This document shows, piece after piece, positions 1-9,702 of a stretch of DNA of 9,702 bases. The stretch lies in the NCBI GenBank assembly GCA_945876515.1, contig CAMCPF010000080.1, positions 1-9,702 on the forward strand. The letters run 5' to 3'. The translations under genes were made by a program, and so were the position numbers. Under the pieces are notes generated by a model. That model was not told the DNA's origin and did not search any database. It saw only the letters and a program-made list of their open reading frames with translations. The DNA is from Candidatus Kuenenia stuttgartensis (lineage in GTDB: Bacteria; Planctomycetota; Planctomycetia; Pirellulales; UBA1268). Numbering within the stretch: the stretch's first letter is position 1; every line of letters begins with the position of its first letter.

Positions 1-693
1 TGGATAGATGCTCCCGGCCGCGCCGCCCCGGGCCGCAAACTCCCACTCGGCCTCCGTGGGCAGCCGCTTCGCGGCCCAAGCGGCGTAGGCCTCGGCATCG
101 GCGAAGGCCACGTGCACGACGGGGTCGTTGCCGCGTCCCTCGAGCGAGCTTTCCGGTCCGGTCGGATGCTTCCAGCAGGCGCCGGCCACGTACGACCACC
201 AGCGGAGATGGGCGGCACCCGTCTCGTCACGGAGCGGGACGGCGGCGGCGGGCGGCGCGAACACGATCGAGCCCGCCACGAGATTTTCCGGCAGCGCACC
301 GGGGAAGTCTTCGGGGCGGGGGGGCCGTTCGGCCACCGTGACGTAATTGGTCGCCTTGACGAACGCCGCGAACGCGTCGTTGGTCACCTCGTGGGAATCC
401 ATCCAGAAGCCGTCGAGTTTGACGCGATGGATGGGCCGGGCGTCGGCCATCGGATCACTGCCGCCAAAGGGCAACCGGCGCGGATCAGCGCAGCCCATGG
501 AGAACTCTCCCCCCGGAATCCACACCATGCCCGGCGGCGCAGGCTCCGGGGGGTCACGGCCGTCGGTCGCGGTCGGCTCGAACCCGCCGCCCGAGGCGGC
601 CACTGGTCCGGCCATTGCCGCCAGCACGACCAGGAGCACTCGCCGGCGTGACTGGCCCGGGGAGCACGGAATCGGCATCGTGGTCTTCATCAT
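1..693 (-). CDS. Exported formylglycine-generating-enzyme (FGE/SUMF1)-like protein, C-terminus cut off by window edge
   Basis: I translated this gene by hand: 231 codons are open from ATG at 693 to the left edge, with no stop. Residues 1-34 look like an export signal: basic SRRRVLL (15-21), a hydrophobic stretch to about 33 and an Ala-rich cleavage region. SRRRVLL resembles a twin-arginine motif, so Tat or Sec export is possible. The FGE-sulfatase domain starts near 55 with GMVWIPGGEFSMG, then FWMDSHEVTNDAFAAFV (97-113), GACWKHPTGPES (171-182), NDPVVHVAFADAEAYAAWA (189-207) and KRLPTEAEWEFAARGG (209-224). These match human SUMF1 and bacterial FGEs closely. True FGEs oxidise a sulfatase cysteine to formylglycine in the cell envelope or secretory path. 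The catalytic cysteines lie in the missing C-terminal part, so this could instead be a non-catalytic paralogue, which planctomycetes have in number. ATG at 693 overlaps the CHAD stop as ATGA; a second ATG follows at 690. No strong Shine-Dalgarno is visible, which fits translational coupling. Confidence 0.92.
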   Translation of the reverse strand, partial: MMKTTMPIPCSPGQSRRRVLLVVLAAMAGPVAASGGGFEPTATDGRDPPEPAPPGMVWIPGGEFSMGCADPRRLPFGGSDPMADARPIHRVKLDGFWMDSHEVTNDAFAAFVKATNYVTVAERPPRPEDFPGALPENLVAGSIVFAPPAAAVPLRDETGAAHLRWWSYVAGACWKHPTGPESSLEGRGNDPVVHVAFADAEAYAAWAAKRLPTEAEWEFAARGGAAGSIYP

Positions 694-1634
694 GCAGGCT
701 TTCGTCGCACCGTGCGTTCGAAGCTCCGCCGCAACTCTCGTCGCCGCGCGGGCTTCCACCACTTCATGAAGGCCCGGCGGGCCTCCTCGGCGCGGTCATC
801 TTCGATCCGCTGCAGGGTGGCCAGCGCTTTGCGATCCGGACCCACGCCCTTTTCGCGGGCCCAGCGCCGGAACCGGTCGGCCGCGGAGGCGTGGTCCGTG
901 AACTCGCCGAGCGTCTCCTGGAGCCGCTCCAGGGCGTCGTAGCAGGCCGTCCGCTCGGCGGCGGGAAAGACGGGCGCAAAGATCTCGAGCGCGTACCGGA
1001 GCTTCTTGCCGGAAATCCGCAGCCGGTGGATCTCGGATGGCTCGTCGAGCCTGCGATCGGCCCGGCTGAAGAACCGGTTGAACATCTGCCGAAAGCGGCG
1101 GCGCCCGAAGTCGGCGAATCGCACGCCCGTCTCGGCGGCCATCACCGCGTCGATCAGCCGCTCCACCCGCGCCGGCCAGTCGGCCGTCCGCAACTCGTCA
1201 CGCACGGCCCGAATCGGCTGCCGGGAAACATCCCGCCGCTTCGCCAGCATCGTCACCAGACGTTCGCGCACGACCGCCGCCTTGGCGCCCCGGGGGTTCC
1301 CTGCGGCCGTCCGGGACGACTCCCGCTCGAGCCGGCCGGTGAGCACGTCCAGATCACGCGTGCCGCCCGCTGCCCGGCGAATCCGCCGCAGGCGCTTCTC
1401 GAACCAGACCCGCTGTTTGGCGGGAACGATCCCGCGAAACGCCGTCAGGGCCGCGAGCGTCCGGCGGGTGGCCACCCGGAGTTGGTGCACCCGCTCGGGA
1501 TCGTGCCGCGGGCGACATGCCGCCGCGAGCTCGCGCCACACGGCCTCGAGCCGCTTGCGAAGGGTTCGGGCGGCGACCTTCACCACCGGCGTCCGACCGC
1601 TGTCGCTGACCACCCAGGTGCTGGACCGATTCAT
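690..1634 (-). CDS. CHAD-domain protein (predicted polyphosphate-binding)
   Basis: The protein has 314 residues from ATG at 1634. It is rich in Arg, Lys and His and predicted all-helical, with no signal peptide or membrane segment. Two CHAD half-repeats are visible. The first has HDPERVHQLRVATRR (44-58) and GGTRDLDVL (90-98). The second has EIHRLRISGKKLRY (201-214) and LQETLGEFTDHASA (238-251). The regularly spaced His and Arg/Lys residues are the family hallmark. Known CHAD proteins bind inorganic polyphosphate and often sit on polyP granules, sometimes next to a CYTH triphosphatase domain; no CYTH domain is present here. The frame is open upstream to an ATG at 1775, inside the preceding gene, but those 47 extra residues are Gly/Arg/Pro-rich and unlike the domain, so I chose 1634. 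The Shine-Dalgarno is poor: GGAG lies 12 nt upstream, at the edge of a hairpin. The stop overlaps the next gene's start by 4 nt. Polyphosphate binding is inferred from the family only. Confidence 0.9.
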   Translation of the reverse strand: MNRSSTWVVSDSGRTPVVKVAARTLRKRLEAVWRELAAACRPRHDPERVHQLRVATRRTLAALTAFRGIVPAKQRVWFEKRLRRIRRAAGGTRDLDVLTGRLERESSRTAAGNPRGAKAAVVRERLVTMLAKRRDVSRQPIRAVRDELRTADWPARVERLIDAVMAAETGVRFADFGRRRFRQMFNRFFSRADRRLDEPSEIHRLRISGKKLRYALEIFAPVFPAAERTACYDALERLQETLGEFTDHASAADRFRRWAREKGVGPDRKALATLQRIEDDRAEEARRAFMKWWKPARRRELRRSFERTVRRKPA

Positions 1635-1641
1635 CGCTCGT

Positions 1642-1663
1642 GGCGGCTCCGCATCCCGCCGCC
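1642..1663 (-). repeat. Inverted repeat (GC hairpin) just upstream of the CHAD start
   Basis: On the minus strand GGCGGC and GCCGCC form a perfect 6-bp GC stem around a 10-nt loop, ending 7 nt before the chosen ATG at 1634. The only GGAG-like Shine-Dalgarno falls at the 3' edge of the loop and the first stem base. In RNA the hairpin could limit ribosome access. It has no following T-run, so it is not a standard terminator. It may also be chance in GC-rich DNA. Confidence 0.35.
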
Positions 1664-1672
1664 CCTCGGTTC

Positions 1673-1688
1673 GGACACGGCCGTGACC
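1673..1688. repeat. Imperfect 16-bp palindrome in the gap before the CHAD gene
   Basis: The plus strand reads GGACACGGCCGTGACC: a perfect 10-bp core palindrome (CACGGCCGTG), extended on both sides with one mismatched pair. It lies 39 bp upstream of the CHAD ATG, where an operator or leader hairpin could sit. No regulator is indicated, and GC-rich palindromes of this size can arise by chance. Confidence 0.25.
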
Positions 1689-1752
1689 ACGCTGGCCGCC
1701 GCTTCCAACGGACACTGTAGGGGCTGGGAGCCGGGGTTTCCAGCGTTCCGCG

Positions 1753-2634
1753 TCACGGCCGCCCGGCGACGGCACCAGCCGCGGGAACGGCCACCTCGCC
1801 CGGCAGGGGCAGCTTCGTGATCGTCACGTCAGAGGCGAAGATCGTGCCCGCACCCATGGCGCCTTCGCCGCCCCAGAGCCGCCCGGTGATGCTGATCGAG
1901 TCACCCGCGGATACGAGATCCAGTCGCGATGCGTCGACCGTGGCCACGGCGTCCGGTGCCACCTTCAGAGTCAGGCGCCTGACCGGTCCCACAGGTACCG
2001 CCAGCGTGACCACGTCCCGATGGACCCGCTTCACCTCTGCGACGATCGCGCCGCGGACGCCAGGCCTGACCGGATCGGGCTTGAAGTCGGCCCCCGGTGT
2101 GACGATGTCGAACGCGGTGATCGGATCGGCGGTCCGGCCCCGTTCATCGACTTCGGCCACCAGCCGCACCATGAGCCCCGGCCTGAGGACCGCGGCCGGC
2201 ACACGCCCCGTCACCCGCAGCCGTGTCACTCCGGCCGGATGGAGCTGCACCACCAGTGGCTCGCCCGTCTGGCCGGCAGCCTGCTCGTGAAAGGCGATCA
2301 GGCCGCCGGCCAGCGCACCCGTCGCAGCGACCACCTTGCCCTCGAAGTCCGACTCCGGCAGACGGTCGATGATCACCTTGTTGCGGTTGACCGGCTCGGT
2401 GATCGCACGGTTGGTGCCCCGGCAGGCGCCCAGGTTCCAGAGCCGCTGGTACGCCGACTGGATGGCGGCCGACTTGTAGAACACGCCCCACCGGATCGTG
2501 CCGTCTGCCGCGATCGGTGCCGGCGCCTCCTGGCTGTCGGCATAGGGGTCATAGGGCGTCAACTGGCCGCGGGCTGGGGCTACGGTCAGCAGGCAGCAGG
2601 GTACGAGAAACAGCGACGACAGGCGACGGAGCAT
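1753..2634 (-). CDS. Secreted protein of unknown function with two tandem beta-rich repeats
   Basis: I do not recognise a named family for this 293-residue protein. It starts with a likely Sec signal peptide: MLRR, a hydrophobic run LFLVPCCLLTVAP, and a cleavage site near ARG-Q (21-24). No proper lipobox is seen. Residues 25-96 hold a short region with GVFYKSAAIQSAYQRLW and a single cysteine (C71). Residues about 97-179 and 193-273 look like two copies of one unit: each begins x-G-x-(V/I)-V-A, contains V-rich strands and a Leu/Val-Gly turn (LRPGLMVRLVAEV; VSAGDSISITGRL), and ends in a similar strand (ITAFDIVTP; TIFASDVTIT). This alternation suggests small beta-barrel, possibly OB-like, domains. 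The Ala/Pro/Gly-rich tail is probably disordered. The start is supported by GGGAG 7 nt upstream. It lies 156 bp after rpoC on the same strand and could be read by leakage from that operon. Coding is well supported; function is open. Confidence 0.8.
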   Translation of the reverse strand: MLRRLSSLFLVPCCLLTVAPARGQLTPYDPYADSQEAPAPIAADGTIRWGVFYKSAAIQSAYQRLWNLGACRGTNRAITEPVNRNKVIIDRLPESDFEGKVVAATGALAGGLIAFHEQAAGQTGEPLVVQLHPAGVTRLRVTGRVPAAVLRPGLMVRLVAEVDERGRTADPITAFDIVTPGADFKPDPVRPGVRGAIVAEVKRVHRDVVTLAVPVGPVRRLTLKVAPDAVATVDASRLDLVSAGDSISITGRLWGGEGAMGAGTIFASDVTITKLPLPGEVAVPAAGAVAGRP

Positions 2635-2641
2635 CAGGTCT

Positions 2642-2646
2642 CTCCC
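2642..2646 (-). promoter_or_regulatory. Ribosome binding site of the secreted-protein gene, inside a palindrome
   Basis: GGGAG lies 7 nt upstream of ATG 2634 and fixes that start. It is the right half of the 10-bp palindrome CTCCCGGGAG (2642-2651). The CTCCC half can also pair with a second GGGAG at 2662-2666, across a 10-nt loop. Two competing pairings are therefore possible in a leader RNA. Whether this matters is unknown. Confidence 0.55.
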
Positions 2647-2669
2647 GGGAGGGTGAAGGCACTCCCTGG

Positions 2670-2698
2670 AGGCTAGTTCGACACCTGGCTCGAATCAA
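2670..2698 (-). promoter_or_regulatory. Weak sigma-70-like promoter candidate for the secreted-protein gene
   Basis: The minus strand has TTGATT (2698-2693; 4/6 to TTGACA), a 17-bp spacer, and TAGCCT (2675-2670; 3/6 to TATAAT, with TA...T kept). Transcription would start near 2663, about 28 nt before the ATG. A 5-bp inverted repeat, TTCGA/TCGAA (2677-2694), lies between the boxes. The match is poor and planctomycete promoters are little known, so this is only a candidate. Confidence 0.2.
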
Positions 2699-2719
2699 AA
2701 AACCCGTTTCGCGCAGGTC
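2697..2719 (-). terminator. Weak intrinsic terminator candidate after rpoC
   Basis: On the minus strand GACCTG pairs with CGGGTT (two G-T wobbles) around a 7-nt loop, CGCGAAA, and runs into six Ts. It starts 71 bp after the rpoC stop. It is the only hairpin plus T-run I found in this gap. The stem is short, so termination may be partial, with read-through into the secreted-protein gene. Confidence 0.4.
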
Positions 2720-2790
2720 AAACCGACCGGCACGACCGGCCCAACCCGATCCAGCCGCCGGCTCCTCAGCCCCCGGGCCGCCACCGCCGC

Positions 2791-7125
<4,335 letters not shown>

Positions 7126-7132
7126 GTGTTCT

Positions 7133-7138
7133 CTCCCT
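7133..7138 (-). promoter_or_regulatory. Ribosome binding site that sets the rpoC GTG start
   Basis: The minus strand reads AGGGAG, then 7 nt, then GTG at 7125-7123, which opens MSIGEATYDR. The strong purine motif at ideal spacing, together with homology starting at once, supports this non-ATG start. Confidence 0.8.
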
Positions 7139-7160
7139 GGTGTTCTTCAGAAACCGCCCG

Positions 7161-7197
7161 ACCCAATCACACCCGCCCGCACCCAATCACACCCGCC
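7161..7197. repeat. 17-bp tandem direct repeat across the rpoB stop
   Basis: ACCCAATCACACCCGCC occurs at 7161-7177 and again at 7181-7197, perfectly matched with a 20-bp period. The right-hand copy contains the last rpoB codons and its TGA (7189-7187); the left-hand copy is in the rpoB-rpoC spacer and carries a second, unused TGATTGGGT. It looks like a short local duplication of the gene end. Confidence 0.85.
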
Positions 7198-9702
7198 GCT
7201 TCTCCAGCTGCATGTTGAGCGCCAGCCCACGAATCTCGTTGGTGAGCACGTCGAAGCTCGCAGGCGTGCCGGCCTCGAGCGTGTTCTCGCCCTTCACCAT
7301 GCTCTCGTAGATCTTCGTGCGGCCCTCGACGTCGTCGCTCTTGACGGTCAACAGTTCCTGGAGGATGTAGGCGGCTCCGTAGGCCTCCAGGGCCCAGACT
7401 TCCATTTCGCCGAACCGCTGGCCGCCGAACCGGGCCTTGCCGCCCAGCGGCTGCTGCGTGATCAGTGAGTAGGGACCCGTCGAGCGGGCGTGCACCTTGT
7501 CGTCGACCAGATGGTGCAACTTCAGCATGTAGATGTAGCCGACCGTGGTCTCCTGCTCGAGCGGCTCACCGGTGCGGCCGTCGAAGAGCTGCGCCTTGCC
7601 GTGCTTGGGCAGGCCCGCGTCCGCCAGCACCGTGTTGATGTCGTCCTCGCTGGCACCATCGAAAACCGGCGTGATGGCCTGGAAGCCGAGCACCTTGCCG
7701 GCCCACCCCAGATGGGTCTCGAGGATCTGGCCGACGTTCATCCGGCTGGGCACGCCCAGCGGATTGAGCAGGATCTGGACGGGGGTGCCGTCCTTGAGGA
7801 ACGGCATGTCCTCCTTGGGCAGGATCTTGGCGATCACGCCCTTGTTGCCGTGCCGCCCGGCCATCTTGTCGCCCACCGAGATCACCCGCTTGGCGGCGAC
7901 GTACACCTTGACCATCTGCAGCACGCCGGGCCGGAGTTCGTCGCCCCGCTTCATGCTGTTGAGCCGGCGGTCGCGGGCGTCCATCGCCTCCTCGACGGCT
8001 GGCCACATCGTCTTGACGATCTTGTCGACGTCGGCCTTCCGCTGGGGCGAGCGGCTGTCGATCTCGTCGGGCTTGAAGGCCGCGGCCCGCTCGGCCACCA
8101 CCTTGTGGTCCTGATTGCGGACCAACGGGCTGCCGTCGGCGGCGGGAAGCGGCTTCTGGAGAACCTTCTCGATCTCGGTGACCATCGAGGCAAACGCCTC
8201 GGCCACCCGGAGATTGCCCTCGCTCTCGGCCTCCTTGAGCTGCTTTTGGAACTCCCGCCGCTCCTCCTCCGAGAGGCTCATCTGACGAGAGAACTTCTCG
8301 GTCGCAATCACGATCCCCTCGACGCCCGACGGCACCTCGAGGGAGTCGTTCTTCACGTCCTCGCCGGCCCGGCCGAAGATCGCGTGCAGCAGTTTCTCTT
8401 CGGGAGTCAACTCCGTCTTGCTCTTGGGCGAGACCTTACCGACGAGAATGTCGCCCGGACGAACATACGTGCCGATCCGGACGATACCTCCCTCGTCAAG
8501 GTTGTGGAGGGCCCGATCGCCGACGTTGGGGATGTCGCGGGTGAACTCCTCCCGGCCGAGCTTCGTGTCGCGGATCTCGATGTCGTACTCCTCGATGTGG
8601 ATCGAGGTGTAGACGTCGTCCTCCACCAGCTCCTCGCTGATGATGATCGCGTCTTCGAAGTTGAAGCCGTCCCAGGCCATGAAGCCCACGAGCACGTTCC
8701 GACCGAGGGCCAACTCGCCCTGGAACGTCGCGGCGCCGTCGGCGATCACATCACCCTTCTCCACCTTCTGGCCGAGCGCTACGATCGGCTTCTGGTTTTG
8801 GCAGGTGCGCTCGTTCAGCCCGACGTATTTCCGCAGCGGATACGTGTCGACCCCGGCGGCCGAACCGGCCGGCGTGATCTCGATCGACTCGGCGTCGACA
8901 TAACTGACGGTTCCCTTGCGGGCCGCCCGGACGAGGAGGCCCGAGTTGGTCGCCACGTCCCGCTCCATGCCGGTCGCCACGATCGGCGGCTCGGTGACCA
9001 GCAGCGGCACGGCCTGCCGCTGCATGTTGGAGCCCATCAAGGCCCGGTTGGCGTCGTCGTGCTCGAGGAAGGGGATCAGCCCCGCGGAAACACCGACCAT
9101 CTGGCTGGGAGCCACGTCGATGTACTCGATCGACTCAGCCGGCACGAGCACGAAGTCGCCACGATAGCGGGCGATGATCGTGTCGCCGACCAGTTTGCCG
9201 TTCTCGACCTGCGCGTCGGCCGGAGCGAGATGCGCGTCATGCTCCTCGTCGGCCCGGAGCCAGACGACGTCGTCGGTCAGTTTGCCCTTCGAAACCTTGC
9301 GGTAGGGCGTGACCAGAAAGCCGTAGGAATCGACGCCCGAATAGATCGCCAGGCTGGAGATCAGGCCGATGTTCGTGCCTTCCGGCGTCTCGATCGGGCA
9401 GATCCGGCCGTAGTGGGAGATGTGCACGTCGCGCACCTCGAACCCGGCTCGCTTGCGATTCAGGCCGCCCGGGCCGAGCGCCGAAAGCCGCCGCTCATGC
9501 GTGAGCATCGAGAGCGGGTTCGTCTGGTCGACTACCTGCGAGAGTTCACCGCGGCCGAAGAAATATTCGATGGCCGCGGAGATGCTCTTGGGATTGATGA
9601 GCGTGCGGGGCGTCATCTCCGCTACATCCTTCAGGCTCATCCGCTCCTGGACCGTCCGCCGGAGCTTGAGGAACCCTTTGCGGAGCTCGTCGCTGGCCAA
9701 CT
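7187..9702 (-). CDS. rpoB: DNA-directed RNA polymerase subunit beta, N-terminus beyond window edge
   Basis: About 838 C-terminal codons are present. Alignment from memory to E. coli RpoB (1342 residues) places the edge near residue 460, so the N-terminal lobe and protrusion part is missing. The TTG at 9700 is an internal codon, not a start. Visible landmarks in order: the rifampicin region (9556-9476); GPGGLNRKRAGFEVRDVH; HYGRICPIETPEGTNIGLI; GYIYMLKLHHLVDDKVHARSTGPYS; and the C-terminal TQQPLGGKARFGGQRFGEME with EVWALEAYGAAYILQE. GDKMAGRHGNKGV (7873-7838) carries the conserved active-site lysines. Between the flap region and that motif there is a charged helical segment (about 8300-7930), corresponding to a lineage insertion region. 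Several rifampicin-contact positions differ from E. coli. The protein ends LEKRRV at TGA 7189-7187. rpoC follows after 61 bp. Confidence 0.99.
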   Translation of the reverse strand, partial: LASDELRKGFLKLRRTVQERMSLKDVAEMTPRTLINPKSISAAIEYFFGRGELSQVVDQTNPLSMLTHERRLSALGPGGLNRKRAGFEVRDVHISHYGRICPIETPEGTNIGLISSLAIYSGVDSYGFLVTPYRKVSKGKLTDDVVWLRADEEHDAHLAPADAQVENGKLVGDTIIARYRGDFVLVPAESIEYIDVAPSQMVGVSAGLIPFLEHDDANRALMGSNMQRQAVPLLVTEPPIVATGMERDVATNSGLLVRAARKGTVSYVDAESIEITPAGSAAGVDTYPLRKYVGLNERTCQNQKPIVALGQKVEKGDVIADGAATFQGELALGRNVLVGFMAWDGFNFEDAIIISEELVEDDVYTSIHIEEYDIEIRDTKLGREEFTRDIPNVGDRALHNLDEGGIVRIGTYVRPGDILVGKVSPKSKTELTPEEKLLHAIFGRAGEDVKNDSLEVPSGVEGIVIATEKFSRQMSLSEEERREFQKQLKEAESEGNLRVAEAFASMVTEIEKVLQKPLPAADGSPLVRNQDHKVVAERAAAFKPDEIDSRSPQRKADVDKIVKTMWPAVEEAMDARDRRLNSMKRGDELRPGVLQMVKVYVAAKRVISVGDKMAGRHGNKGVIAKILPKEDMPFLKDGTPVQILLNPLGVPSRMNVGQILETHLGWAGKVLGFQAITPVFDGASEDDINTVLADAGLPKHGKAQLFDGRTGEPLEQETTVGYIYMLKLHHLVDDKVHARSTGPYSLITQQPLGGKARFGGQRFGEMEVWALEAYGAAYILQELLTVKSDDVEGRTKIYESMVKGENTLEAGTPASFDVLTNEIRGLALNMQLEKRRV

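Noticed and set aside
112..651. A 179-codon open frame on the plus strand over the left edge
   Set aside because: It is the antisense of the FGE-like gene, whose minus-strand frame carries clear family motifs.
1635..1775. The CHAD gene starting at ATG 1775 instead of 1634
   Set aside because: The extra 47 residues are Gly/Arg/Pro-rich without homology, overlap the preceding gene and lack a ribosome binding site. Kept as a small possibility because of the poor Shine-Dalgarno at 1634.
615..1820. A 401-codon open frame on the plus strand across the CHAD region
   Set aside because: It is the mirror of the CHAD frame and its upstream gap: Pro/Arg/Gly/His-rich with no domain. The minus-strand CHAD motifs decide the coding strand.
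9698..9700. TTG at 9700 as the start of rpoB
   Set aside because: Homology to RpoB continues across this point, and about 460 N-terminal residues are missing, so the gene simply runs off the window.

Overview
The window comes from a GC-rich bacterial chromosome, and every gene I can support lies on the minus strand, so transcription runs from the right edge to the left. The likely source is a planctomycete, probably of the Pirellula/Rhodopirellula kind. This rests on the wording of the RpoB and RpoC proteins as I remember those families, on a secreted formylglycine-generating-enzyme (FGE)-type protein (such proteins are very numerous in sulfatase-rich planctomycetes), and on the high GC content. 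It is an inference, not a database result.

Layout in transcription order. (1) 9702-7187: the C-terminal two thirds of rpoB, open at the right edge. (2) A 61-bp spacer with a 17-bp direct repeat that includes the rpoB stop, then a clear Shine-Dalgarno and a GTG start for rpoC. (3) 7125-2791: complete rpoC, 1444 codons, with catalytic and zinc sites intact. (4) A 156-bp gap with a weak terminator candidate and a possible promoter. (5) 2634-1753: a secreted protein of unknown function, built from two related beta-rich repeats. (6) A 118-bp gap with inverted repeats just before the next start. (7) 1634-690: a CHAD-domain protein, a predicted polyphosphate-binding helical protein. (8) 693-1: an exported FGE/SUMF1-like protein, cut by the left edge. 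Its start overlaps the CHAD stop as ATGA. No gap between genes exceeds 156 bp. I saw no RNA genes, insertion sequences or CRISPR arrays.

rpoB and rpoC encode the two large subunits that form the RNA polymerase active centre and belong to one operon. rpsL/rpsG does not follow rpoC, as it does in many bacteria; lineage-type genes follow instead. The CHAD and FGE-like genes are translationally coupled and are probably one unit, but no shared function is obvious. I do not see a clearly new system. The best leads are the altered rifampicin-pocket residues in RpoB, the RpoC C-terminal insert and tail, the internally duplicated secreted protein, and the CHAD/FGE coupling.
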